Assembly (NCBI RefSeq): GCF_050589705.1
Contig: NZ_JBNGOT010000005.1
Coordinates: forward strand, 248,001-312,000
Reading direction: 5' to 3'
From: Sunxiuqinia rutila
GTDB taxonomy: Bacteria; Bacteroidota; Bacteroidia; Bacteroidales; Prolixibacteraceae
Length of the DNA stretch: 64,000 nt
Part shown: in pieces, positions 17,028-25,784 of the stretch
How positions within the stretch are numbered: the stretch's first letter is position 1
How the letters are laid out: each line of letters starts with the position of its first letter
The notes under the pieces: generated by a model
What the model was told of the DNA's origin: nothing
Databases searched by the model: none
The model's input: the letters and a program-made list of their open reading frames with translations, nothing else
Translations under genes and position numbers: made by a program

Positions 17028-17079
17028 TAAACAACAGCATACGTAAGTATGTATCGTCTAACTAATTATTTGTAAAACT

Positions 17080-20000
17080 ATGAAAAAAAAACAGTTCTTT
17101 GAATCCCCCTGGGATCAATTGAAAAAACTTTTTCTATTTATGAAACTAACAGCCTTTTTTTTACTGCTGGGATTAGTTCAGGTAAGTGCGGAAGTTCATT
17201 CTCAAAACACCAAGCTTAACCTGGAAATAAAAAATCAATCCTTACGTTCTGTATTGAACGTTATTGAACAATCAAGTAATTTCCGTTTCTTCTACTCGGA
17301 AGACGCTTTATCGCTGGATGAAACAGTCAATATTGATGTTCGGAATAAAGATGTCAATGAAGTTCTAAATGAACTGTTCGAAGGAAAGGACTTGGCTTAT
17401 AGCTTTCAAAACAACAACTTGATTGTTTTGAAAGCCATGAATTCAGAGCAACAAGATGAACGTGTTATTACCGGTGTTGTAACTGGTAGTGATGGTACTC
17501 CAATTCCTGGTGTTTCGATTGTTTTTGAAGGAACAACAACTGGAGTAATTACTGATTTGGACGGAAAATTCAGTTTGAAGGTTCCCGAAGGCGCTTCAGC
17601 TGTGGTGGTTTCTTATATTGGTATGATTACTCAAACCGTTGACTTAGGCAATCAATCCGCATTCCAAATTACGATGGAAGAAGATGTGATTGGTGTTGAT
17701 GAAGTGGTGGTGGTTGGTTACGGTTCTCAACAAAAGAAAACAGTAACCGGAGCAGTTTCTTCAGTTAATGCTGACGAACTGAGAGCCGTTCCCGTAGCCA
17801 ATGCTGCCGCACGATTGCAAGGTCGCGTTTCTGGTGTTACCATTACAACCGACAATTCTCCGGGTGGAGATGCCACTGTACGTGTTCGTGGTTTTGGTTC
17901 TGTTAACAATAACGATCCGTTATTCATTGTTGACGGGGTTCCAACAACAGGAGGTTTAAGTCAAATTAACCCGAATGACATCGAGTCGATGACGGTTTTG
18001 AAGGATGCTTCTTCGTCTGCGATCTATGGTGTACGTGCCGCAAACGGTGTTATTATTATTACAACCAAACGCGGAAAAGCTGGCGAGCCCAAGATTTCTT
18101 TCGATGCTCGTTACGGTGTCCAAAAGGCGATCAATAAGATGGACTTGATGAACACCCAAGAGTATGGGGAGATGTTATTTATGGAAATGCGTAATGCCGG
18201 ATTGAAGCCAGGTGATGCTGGTTGGGGTACGGAGCAGTATGGGAATGGTGCTGAGCCGGTTATTCCAATTTATGCCAAGCCAGTCGGTAATACAGTTGAT
18301 GAAAATACTTACAGCTACCCGAATAATACGATCTATCGAGCCTCTGTGCCTGGAACCGATTGGTATGACGAAATTTTTGATGCAGCACCTATTCAAGAAT
18401 ATAACTTTTCCATAACAGGAGGAACGAATAAAGGAAGTTATTCGGTTTCTGCGGGCTATCTGAACCAGGAAGGAACAGTTGTTTACACCGGTTTTGAACG
18501 CTATGCCGCTCGAATGAATGCCGATGTTCAGTTAAAAGACTGGTTGAAAATAGGAGAGAGCATTGGTGTAACTTATACTGATCGCGTTGGTTTTGAAAAC
18601 AACCGGGAAGGGAACCCAATTTCATTTACTTACCGCATGCAGCCCATTATACCGGTTTATGATATTGCCGGAAATTTTGCCGGAACAAAAGCACCAGGAA
18701 CTGGTAATGGAGATAATCCACTAGCAATGTTGTACCGCGACAAAGATGATCATAACCGTCAAATGCGGATTATTGGTAATACCTATGCCCAAATTGATAT
18801 CATGGATGGTCTGTATGTCAAAACTCTGTTTGGTGTGAACTACGAGAGTCAGCGCTTGCGGGATCGTAATTTGAAAAACCCGGAATTTTCAGAAGCCAGA
18901 CCTACTGACCGCTTGACCGAGAATTTTGATGGGGGCATTCAATGGAACTGGTCAAATACCTTGAATTATACAAGAACCGTTGCGGATAATCATAAATTTG
19001 ACTTTTTGGCTGGTACAGAAGCTGTGAACAACTACTGGGAGTTTTTTGATGCAGGTCGGGCCTCTTACATCTCGACTGATTTGGATTATATGGTGCTTAA
19101 TGGGGGAGAATCTGATCAGATCTCTTCCGGTTCGTTTGATGAGTGGGCAACCTTCTCCTATTTTGGACGTCTGAATTACAGTTATCAAGGTAAATACCTG
19201 GCGGAAGCTGTTATGCGTCGTGATGCCTCTTCGCGTTTCTCGGAAGACAATCGTTGGGGAACCTTTCCGGCTTTCTCTTTAGGATGGCGAATTTCAGAGG
19301 AAATTTTTATGGGAAATAGCGAAACTTGGCTGGATGATTTAAAACTTCGATTTGGTTGGGGACAAAATGGTAACGACCGTATCGGAAATTACAATATTTA
19401 CAGTACTTACCGTGCGAACATCGATGAATCATTTTATGATCTGAAGGGTTCGGGTACATCTACCCAGTCCGGATTCCACAAATACAAATTGGGTAATCCG
19501 GATGCCGTGTGGGAAACCACAACCACAACAAACCTTGGATTGGATGCTACTTTGCTGGGCAACCGCCTGGAGGTTAATTTGGATTGGTATACCCGGAATA
19601 CAAGCGATATGCTTTATGGCCAACAACTACCCAATACATGGGGTGAGTTGCAACTTCCTGACGTGAATGTAGGAGAAATGAAAAATACCGGTTGGGACTT
19701 GATGTTAACCTACCATGGCGAAGTAGGTAATGATTTGACGTTTGATGTACGTGGAAACATTTCTCATTATAAGAATGAAGTGGTAAAATTGAATGATAAT
19801 GCCAATGAGATTCTTTATGGAGAACAGCTGCGGCAAAATGTTTATACGGCTTCTACGACGGGACAACCAATATCATCATTCTATGGATATGTTGTTGAAG
19901 GTTATTTCTCTCCGGATATGTTTGACAAGGTTGATGTATTAGACGAGGCCGGTGAGGTCATTAGGCAAAAAGACCAATTGAAGCCAGGGATGCATGCTCC

Positions 20001-20631
20001 TTACAATACCGAGAATGTTGAAGATGATACCTATAGTGGTCCTGGTAAGTTTATGTATCGTGATATTTCTGGAGATGGAAAAATTGATGGCGATGATCGT
20101 ACTTTCATCGGTTCTCCTCATCCTGATTTTACATACGGCTTGAATATTGATGTGAATTACAAGAATTGGGATATGACCATGTTCTTTCAGGGAATGCAAG
20201 GCAATGACCTGGTGAATTTTGTGAATCGTTGGACCTTATTTACCAACTTCCAGGGAAACCGCGACCCAAGAAGATTGTATGAATCCTGGACGGCAGATCG
20301 TTATGCATCGGGTGCAAAAATAACCATGCCAATTGCCCTTCAAAATGATGGAGAAATGCAAAAGAACTCCTCTTTCTTTGTTGAAGATGGCTCGTATTTC
20401 CGTATGAAAGATTTACAGATTGGGTATACACTACCTAAAAGCTTGTCTTCTAAACTGGATATTGATCACCTGAGAATTTATTTGCAAGCAACGAACCTGT
20501 TTACAATCACAGATTATAGTGGTTTAGATCCGGAATTACGCACAGGACGTGATGATCGCATTTTTGGTGTTGATGAAGGTGCTTATCCAACATCAAGAAT
20601 GTTTATGGTTGGTGTTAATTTAAACTTATAA
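17080..20631 (+). CDS. SusC/RagA-type TonB-dependent outer-membrane transporter with STN domain
   Basis: An 1183-residue SusC-like porin that imports glycan oligosaccharides across the outer membrane using TonB energy. Order: signal peptide (~18-42), STN (secretin/TonB short N-terminal) domain (~45-118), carboxypeptidase-D-like regulatory domain (~130-210, 'ITGVVTGSDGTPIPGVSI'), SusC signature/TonB-box region 'DEVVVVGYGSQQKKTVTGAV' (~210-230), plug (~230-340, with 'FIVDGVPTTGG' and 'LKDASSSAIYG'), then the beta-barrel ending 'MFMVGVNLNL'. The STN domain is the part that contacts FecR-type anti-sigma factors, matching the gene upstream. It is followed after 22 bp by its SusD partner. The substrate is probably an unsaturated uronate-containing oligosaccharide, from the neighbouring kdu operon (inference). 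Confidence 0.95.
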   Translation: MKKKQFFESPWDQLKKLFLFMKLTAFFLLLGLVQVSAEVHSQNTKLNLEIKNQSLRSVLNVIEQSSNFRFFYSEDALSLDETVNIDVRNKDVNEVLNELFEGKDLAYSFQNNNLIVLKAMNSEQQDERVITGVVTGSDGTPIPGVSIVFEGTTTGVITDLDGKFSLKVPEGASAVVVSYIGMITQTVDLGNQSAFQITMEEDVIGVDEVVVVGYGSQQKKTVTGAVSSVNADELRAVPVANAAARLQGRVSGVTITTDNSPGGDATVRVRGFGSVNNNDPLFIVDGVPTTGGLSQINPNDIESMTVLKDASSSAIYGVRAANGVIIITTKRGKAGEPKISFDARYGVQKAINKMDLMNTQEYGEMLFMEMRNAGLKPGDAGWGTEQYGNGAEPVIPIYAKPVGNTVDENTYSYPNNTIYRASVPGTDWYDEIFDAAPIQEYNFSITGGTNKGSYSVSAGYLNQEGTVVYTGFERYAARMNADVQLKDWLKIGESIGVTYTDRVGFENNREGNPISFTYRMQPIIPVYDIAGNFAGTKAPGTGNGDNPLAMLYRDKDDHNRQMRIIGNTYAQIDIMDGLYVKTLFGVNYESQRLRDRNLKNPEFSEARPTDRLTENFDGGIQWNWSNTLNYTRTVADNHKFDFLAGTEAVNNYWEFFDAGRASYISTDLDYMVLNGGESDQISSGSFDEWATFSYFGRLNYSYQGKYLAEAVMRRDASSRFSEDNRWGTFPAFSLGWRISEEIFMGNSETWLDDLKLRFGWGQNGNDRIGNYNIYSTYRANIDESFYDLKGSGTSTQSGFHKYKLGNPDAVWETTTTTNLGLDATLLGNRLEVNLDWYTRNTSDMLYGQQLPNTWGELQLPDVNVGEMKNTGWDLMLTYHGEVGNDLTFDVRGNISHYKNEVVKLNDNANEILYGEQLRQNVYTASTTGQPISSFYGYVVEGYFSPDMFDKVDVLDEAGEVIRQKDQLKPGMHAPYNTENVEDDTYSGPGKFMYRDISGDGKIDGDDRTFIGSPHPDFTYGLNIDVNYKNWDMTMFFQGMQGNDLVNFVNRWTLFTNFQGNRDPRRLYESWTADRYASGAKITMPIALQNDGEMQKNSSFFVEDGSYFRMKDLQIGYTLPKSLSSKLDIDHLRIYLQATNLFTITDYSGLDPELRTGRDDRIFGVDEGAYPTSRMFMVGVNLNL

Positions 20632-20653
20632 TCAACTAAAATTCGAATTCATT

Positions 20654-22381
20654 ATGAAAAATATAGCAAAATTTCTAGTACCATTTTTCTTTTTATCAGC
20701 CCTCTTTTACTCTTGCGGTGATGATTTCTATACGATCAAACCCAAAGGTGAGGCTTCCTTGGAAACGTTTTATACGAAAGATGGAGTTAACGCATTATTA
20801 ACAGGAGCGTATGCCGTAATTGATGGCGGAAATGTTCGTTCTGGAAATATCTGGGCCAGTTCTGTAACCAATTGGGTTTGGGGAAGTGTAGCTTCAGATG
20901 ACGCTTACAAAGGGTCTTCATTTGGAGACCAGGCTACCATTAATCCGGTTGAAGGCTTTTTTGCAGATGCCGACAACGGATATGTGACCAACCATTGGCG
21001 AGCACTGTATGACGGGATTGTTCGTTGTAATGATGTTTTAATCGTTCTACCGGATGCCGAAGGGATGACGGATGGCGAAAAAACACTGGCCGCTGCGCAA
21101 GCAAGATTCTTACGTGCGCACCTGTATTTCGAGTTAACCAAAGTACACTATAGAGTGCCATGGATTGATGAGAATACAGAGAATCCAACCGTTGTTCCAA
21201 ATGACCATGTTGTTTGGCCGGAGATTGAAGCAGACTTGGTCTTTGCAAAAGATAATTTGCCAAGTCGTTGGGATGGGGCACCCGGACGTGCAACAGAATG
21301 GGCGGCAAAAACCATGTTGGCACAAGTTTATATGTTTCAGGGAAAATTTCCTGATGCAAAAACGCTCTTGAATGATGTGGTTACCAATGGTGGCTTTGAG
21401 TTGATGGATAGCTATGAGCAGAACTACCTGGCAGCCACAAGAAACAATGAGGAGTCGATCCTGGAAATCCAGTATGCTGTAAATGATGGCTCCGATGGTT
21501 CATACAATGCGGGCTGGGGAGATGCACTGAACTTCCCTCAAGGTGGAAAAATCGGAACATGCTGCGGCTTTTTCCAACCCACGCAGAACTTTGTAAACTC
21601 ATTTAAAACAGATGAGAATGGACTTCCGCTTTTGGATACCTACAATAATGAAATGTTGCCTTGGGCGGATGTATGGGATAAAGATAATCCGGAGGTTTAT
21701 ACCAAAGACTTTTATCCGGGGAATGTAGATCCTCGTTTGGATCACACCGTTGGTCGTCCGGGAGTTCCTTTCTTAGACTGGGGACCAATTGATGCCGAGC
21801 AACCCATCCGGGATATTCAGAATGGTGGACCGTATCTTTTCAAAAAGAATATGTTTTTGAAAGCTGATCAAGGTTCGGGCAATACAACAACGGGCTGGGC
21901 TACCGGCGTTAATAATAACTCTTACCGTAAATATCGTTTGGCTCATGCCATGCTGTGGTTGGCCGAATGTGCTGCAGAAACAGATGATTTACCATTGGCA
22001 CTGAAGATGGTTAATGACATTCGTAATCGAGCCAAAAACAGTAATTATGTGATGTTTGATGATGGTATGGAAGCTGCTAATTATGCCATTGAACCATACG
22101 CTAGTTTTGGAAGTAAAGAGTTTGCCTTGAAGGCTATTCGCCATGAAATGCGGATGGAATTCGGAATGGAGGGTTATCGTTTCTTTGACTTGGTTAGATG
22201 GGGAGTTGCAAGCGATGTGATGAATGCCTACCTTCAAAAGGAAGGGCAGTTTATGGGCCATCTGGCAGGGAAAAAGTTTGTTGCCGGTAAACATGAATAC
22301 TGGCCGGTACCTCAAACGCAAATTGATTTGTCGGTTGACGAAACCGGAGCAACTGTGTTAGAACAAACACCTGGCTACTAA
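20654..22381 (+). CDS. SusD/RagB-type surface glycan-binding lipoprotein
   Basis: A 575-residue SusD homologue that caps the SusC transporter and binds the glycan at the cell surface. The lipoprotein signal ends 'LFYSCGDDF' (Cys21). Family features are the N-terminal 'ETFYTKDGVNALLTGAYAVI', the TPR-like helices around 'AQARFLRAHLYFELTKVHY', and the C-terminal 'IRHEMRMEFGMEGYRFFDLVRWG' followed by 'YWPVPQTQID'. The length is typical. It follows susC by 22 bp and is followed by a terminator, so susCD is one transcript. Confidence 0.95.
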   Translation: MKNIAKFLVPFFFLSALFYSCGDDFYTIKPKGEASLETFYTKDGVNALLTGAYAVIDGGNVRSGNIWASSVTNWVWGSVASDDAYKGSSFGDQATINPVEGFFADADNGYVTNHWRALYDGIVRCNDVLIVLPDAEGMTDGEKTLAAAQARFLRAHLYFELTKVHYRVPWIDENTENPTVVPNDHVVWPEIEADLVFAKDNLPSRWDGAPGRATEWAAKTMLAQVYMFQGKFPDAKTLLNDVVTNGGFELMDSYEQNYLAATRNNEESILEIQYAVNDGSDGSYNAGWGDALNFPQGGKIGTCCGFFQPTQNFVNSFKTDENGLPLLDTYNNEMLPWADVWDKDNPEVYTKDFYPGNVDPRLDHTVGRPGVPFLDWGPIDAEQPIRDIQNGGPYLFKKNMFLKADQGSGNTTTGWATGVNNNSYRKYRLAHAMLWLAECAAETDDLPLALKMVNDIRNRAKNSNYVMFDDGMEAANYAIEPYASFGSKEFALKAIRHEMRMEFGMEGYRFFDLVRWGVASDVMNAYLQKEGQFMGHLAGKKFVAGKHEYWPVPQTQIDLSVDETGATVLEQTPGY

Positions 22382-22401
22382 TCGAATCAATGTTTAAGTA
22401 T

Positions 22402-22433
22402 AACGAGTTGCTCAAGGGCAACTCGTTTATTTT
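22402..22433 (+). terminator. Terminator after susD
   Basis: A perfect 10-bp stem (22402-22411 with 22418-22427), 6-nt loop, then TTATTTTT, 20 bp after the susD stop. Confidence 0.8.
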
Positions 22434-22475
22434 TAGTTGGAATATATACATCTCTAAATCGGAATCCCTTTGAAA

Positions 22476-22916
22476 ATGAACCATTATTTTGACATTAAAA
22501 TAAACGGATTTAGAAATTACATGCTGATAACTGTACTTGCTGTTTTTATTTGGAATTGCCAGGGACAACAAGCCAGTAGGGGAGAAACCAAGATGATGGA
22601 ATTAACAGACTCGGCCTATGAAGATGTGGTTTATGAGCTGGGGACCCTGGTTGTAGGGCAGGAGCAGGAAGTTGTCCTCACCCTGACAAACAAGACCCCA
22701 AAACCTGTTTTGATCAACAACGTCCGGGTATTTTGCGGATGTACCATGCCCGAATATCAAACAGAGCCGATTCTTCCCGAAGCTTCATCAGACCTTAAAA
22801 TTCGCTTTGTTGCTGACAGTCCGGGGCTGTTCAACAAGGCCGTTAGGGTCTATCTAAGCAACCAGGATGATCCCTTTGATGTGCAATTTACAGGAGAGAT
22901 TACCCAAACGCTTTAA
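22476..22916 (+). CDS. DUF1573 family protein, probable lipoprotein
   Basis: About 146 residues from the ATG at 22476; a second Met at 22521 would start directly at the hydrophobic segment 'MLITVLAVFIWNC'. The mature part is a DUF1573 beta-sandwich (ASPM/Hydin-like Ig fold): 'YELGTLVVGQEQEVVLTLTN' and 'VFCGCTMPEYQTEPI' carry the family's CxC-type turn, then 'DLKIRFVADSPGLFNKAVRVY'. DUF1573 proteins are common exported proteins in Bacteroidota and are frequently found near SusCD loci, but no activity is known to me. It is bracketed by two terminators, so it is an independent transcript. Confidence 0.82.
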   Translation: MNHYFDIKINGFRNYMLITVLAVFIWNCQGQQASRGETKMMELTDSAYEDVVYELGTLVVGQEQEVVLTLTNKTPKPVLINNVRVFCGCTMPEYQTEPILPEASSDLKIRFVADSPGLFNKAVRVYLSNQDDPFDVQFTGEITQTL

Positions 22917-22945
22917 GCCGTTTTTAGTCATCGGCTCATCTGCCC

Positions 22946-22983
22946 AAAAAAGAGTTGTCCATTCGGTCAACTCTTTTTTTTTT
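22946..22983 (+). terminator. Terminator after the DUF1573 gene
   Basis: A 12-bp stem (22946-22957 with 22968-22979) flanked by an A6 run and a T9 run, 30 bp after the stop codon. Confidence 0.85.
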
Positions 22984-23370
22984 GTTTGGTTGGTTGGGGC
23001 TAGCCAATAGGATATTCCGGATCGCCTGAAAAACTGAAGATGCAAATTGGGCAAGTTTGATGGATTATAAATCTAATCCGGCTTGGATTTTGCGGTGCTT
23101 TTAAAGTCAGTTGCAACTTTGCTTATTTTCTCCGTAAAAATCGGTCGCGTTTTTTTCAACCTCGATTACAGGAGAAATAATTCTCCGGCACAATTTTTTT
23201 TGTGAAAAAAAATATTCAAGCTGTTCGCCCTCATTGTCAGTTGTGTATGACGTGTTTGCATTTTCTTCGTAAGCAGATAATGTCCAAAAAATTATAAAAA
23301 CTTAATTGTATTTCGTTATTTCGCGAACTATTTGGGAAATTGTTATTCATAACGAAAGACAAAATGTCTG

Positions 23371-23431
23371 TGGGAAGGTAAGTTCAATACAAATTCAGTC
23401 CATCTTTAGAAAGATGGTGTCTGTCTTCCCA
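23371..23431. other. Nested inverted repeats (possible structured RNA or binding sites)
   Basis: An outer pair TGGGAAG (23371-23377) and CTTCCCA (23425-23431) encloses an inner 8-bp hairpin CCATCTTT/AAAGATGG (23400-23407 with 23410-23417). No T-run follows, so it is not a terminator. It does not match a riboswitch class I can name. Confidence 0.3.
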
Positions 23432-23718
23432 TTCTGAAGTAGCAAGTGGTTGAGAGTAAGGTTTGTGGTTTCCAGTGAAAGCTCGTTAATGAGTTCCGCC
23501 GCGCTTTAATACTTAACCGGCTCTGCTCCGAAACAATATTGTGAGAAATGAGAAATATGCAGGTTGAAAGTAGGGTTTCATTTTTAATTACATGTATATC
23601 CGCTCAAATTAATCCATTCTTGCCAGGACACTAATCTGATTATTCCTGTATTAAAACTTGTTCGTAGAATGTTTCCGCCAATTAAAAATTTTAAGTGTTT
23701 ATTTTAACAATAGATTGT

Positions 23719-23957
23719 ATGAATCAAACTGTCGCATGGGCCGTTCTTCAACCCAGCATAGTAAATGATATTACCGGAAGCAGTGTCGAAAGTAGTGAAT
23801 TAGAGGTTCCCCCCTAGGAAAAACCACTCCAATTAATTCTTATTTCAAATTCTTAGTGCCAGACAAGGAAGAAAACTTATCAGGCAGCTACTTCCATTTT
23901 GGAGTACTCCACCTGGAGAAGGTTTCAGGTAAGGAAAATACATTTTTAAATCAATAA
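23719..23957 (+). pseudogene. Frameshifted remnant of an unidentified gene
   Basis: Two abutting open stretches in different frames. The first (23719-23814) encodes 32 residues ending 'SSELEVPP', then TAG. The second (23814-23954) encodes 'LGKTTPINSYFKFLVPDKEE' onward, 47 residues to TAA. They meet at a C6 run (809-814 of this kilobase); one extra C would fuse them into a 79-residue frame. Composition of the second part looks coding (Phe-, Tyr- and Lys-rich, ordered). I do not recognise the family. It could be a decayed gene end, a sequencing error in the homopolymer, or chance. Confidence 0.35.
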
Positions 23958-23987
23958 TGGAAGCTCTTAATTTCTTAAGCAATAGTA

Positions 23988-25502
23988 ATGAATAATTTCA
24001 AAAACAAGTATTTTGATATCTCAAAGCCGGTTTTCATTCCGGCAGCATTAATCACCTTTTTATTTGTCAGTTTTACCATCATTTTTAACGAACAATCGGA
24101 AGCTGCATTTTCCGGTTTTCAGGCTTATATGTCGCGTAATTTTGGTTGGTTTATTTCACTAAGCATTAACTACTTTCTAATATTTGTACTCTACCTGGCA
24201 TTTAGCAAATTTGGCAAAATCAGAATTGGAGGGAAGGATGCAAAGCCCAGCTTCAGCAAGTTTTCCTGGGTAGCGATGTTGTTTTCAGCGGGAATGGGAA
24301 TTGGCTTAGTCTATTTTAGTGTTGCAGAACCGATGCTACATTTTAGCCACCCCATTGTTGATGGGGCTTCAGATATTTATAAATCTCGCTTAGCCATTCG
24401 CAATACCTATTTTCACTATGGTTTTCATGTTTGGGGAATTTACATGTTACTCGGAATTGCACTGGCCTATTTTACCTTTAATAAAAACAGTTCATTATCA
24501 TTAAAATCGACCTTGGTTCCGCTATTTGGCGATCGGATGAATGGATGGCCTGGCTATCTAATTGATGTTATTGCGGTTTTAGCAACACTGTTTGGATTAG
24601 CGACCTCACTGGGCTTTGGTGCCTTGCAGTTCAGTACCGGCTTATCCGAGTATTTTGGATTAGAAAATGCTACCAGTTTACAAGTGAGTTCCATCATCGG
24701 AATTACTCTAATTGCGACGATCTCTGTTGTTACGGGTTTAAATAAAGGACTAAAATATTTAAGTAATGCCAATATTGTTATCGCACTAATTGTTTTTGCA
24801 TTTGTGCTAATCTTAGGAAATACGGTTCGCTTAATCGATGGTTTTGTGCAAAGCTTAGGAATTTACCTTTCTGATTTGATTGAATTAAGCTTATTCCGAA
24901 ATCAAAATAGTACTGCCGGAAGCTGGTTTAAAGGCTGGTCGATGTTTTACTGGGTATGGTGGATTTCCTGGTCGCCATTTGTAGGAACGTTTGTTGCCCG
25001 GATTTCCAAAGGGAGAACCATTCGGGAGATTGCGATTTTTGGCTTGGTTTTACCTTCTGTCTTTTCATTTTTATGGATGTCAGTTCTGGGTGGAACCGCT
25101 ATCAATCTGCAATTGGATGGCAATTTGGATATGGCATCCATCGTAGCACAAGACAGCTCCATTGGACTTTTCAAAATGCTGGAGACCCTCCCTTTTTATG
25201 ACATCACTGCATTTGTGTGCATTATTTTAGTGGGTACTTTTTTCATTACGTCTTCGGACAGTGGCTCTTTGGTGGTAGATATGATGACCGCAGGAGGGAA
25301 ATTGAATGCGCCCAAAGGACAAAAAATATTTTGGGCTTTTATGGAAGGCGCTATTGCCATCGCCTTATTAGTAGGAGGTGGTTTAACGGCTCTTCAATCA
25401 GCTTCTATTTCAACCGGCTTTCCTTTTGCAATTATCCTGGTGCTGGTTAGTCTTTCGTTGGTTAAAAGCTTAAAACAAGATGAGCAGTTAAAGCACGTAT
25501 AG
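23988..25502 (+). CDS. BCCT-family betaine/choline/carnitine transporter
   Basis: A 504-residue secondary transporter with about 12 transmembrane helices, importing quaternary ammonium osmolytes. Family signatures: 'GMGIGLVYFSVAEPMLHF' in TM3, 'FGLATSLGFGALQFSTGL', the Trp-rich 'WWISWSPFVGTFVARISKG' in the substrate-binding helix, and 'FFITSSDSGSLVVDMM'. The glycines in GMGIG are those of ion-coupled members (BetP type) rather than the precursor/product exchanger CaiT. Length is normal although the C-terminal regulatory tail is short. It stands alone, with non-coding DNA upstream and a group II intron tail downstream. The substrate is not determined by sequence. Confidence 0.93.
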   Translation: MNNFKNKYFDISKPVFIPAALITFLFVSFTIIFNEQSEAAFSGFQAYMSRNFGWFISLSINYFLIFVLYLAFSKFGKIRIGGKDAKPSFSKFSWVAMLFSAGMGIGLVYFSVAEPMLHFSHPIVDGASDIYKSRLAIRNTYFHYGFHVWGIYMLLGIALAYFTFNKNSSLSLKSTLVPLFGDRMNGWPGYLIDVIAVLATLFGLATSLGFGALQFSTGLSEYFGLENATSLQVSSIIGITLIATISVVTGLNKGLKYLSNANIVIALIVFAFVLILGNTVRLIDGFVQSLGIYLSDLIELSLFRNQNSTAGSWFKGWSMFYWVWWISWSPFVGTFVARISKGRTIREIAIFGLVLPSVFSFLWMSVLGGTAINLQLDGNLDMASIVAQDSSIGLFKMLETLPFYDITAFVCIILVGTFFITSSDSGSLVVDMMTAGGKLNAPKGQKIFWAFMEGAIAIALLVGGGLTALQSASISTGFPFAIILVLVSLSLVKSLKQDEQLKHV

Positions 25503-25569
25503 TTTTCTATTGATGGCGTTTCCTGACAGAATGATGCGGTACGATATGATCGATTGAAAAAGCGGGATT

Positions 25570-25774
25570 ACATCCCTTTACTGGATCGCTACAATCAAGT
25601 TAAACCAAGTACGGTTCTGTTTTCGATAACTTAACGAACCGCCGTGTATGTGCCTGATTTTTAAATGTCCGGTGGACATTTAAAACGACAGGGAGGAGCG
25701 TAGCTCGCGTACGCTGGGTGGTGTGAGGGGTTCCCCGCTAGGCTTTTAGCCTAGCGGCTTCCCACTCGATTAGG
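25570..25774 (+). mobile_element. Group II intron 3' remnant (domain V/VI-like) carrying an inserted palindrome
   Basis: Non-coding DNA after the BCCT gene resembles the 3' end of a bacterial group II intron. It has 'TAACGAACCGCCGT', a matching downstream arm 'GGGTGGTGTGAGGGG', a domain VI-like hairpin CCGCTAGGC/GCCTAGCGG (25736-25758) and the terminal 'CCCACTCGATTAG'. Inside the expected domain V loop is an 11-bp perfect inverted repeat TTTAAATGTCC-GGT-GGACATTTAAA (25660-25684), which looks like an inserted REP-type element. No reverse-transcriptase gene remains. Family assignment rests on recalled motif shape, not on a covariance search; the left limit is approximate. Confidence 0.5.
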
Positions 25775-25784
25775 CTTTCGTGCA

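Larger units (their letters stand above)
22984..23987. other. Long region without an intact gene
   Basis: About 1 kb with no intact coding frame. Two things stand out: nested inverted repeats at 23371-23431 and a short frameshifted coding remnant at 23719-23957, described separately. The remainder is AT-rich with scattered T-runs. The BCCT promoter must lie near its 3' end, but I see no clear -33/-7 pair. Confidence 0.5.

Noticed and set aside
23062..23340. Cobalamin- or other riboswitch in the gap before the BCCT gene
   Set aside because: No conserved box of a known class could be read; T-runs and short repeats only.
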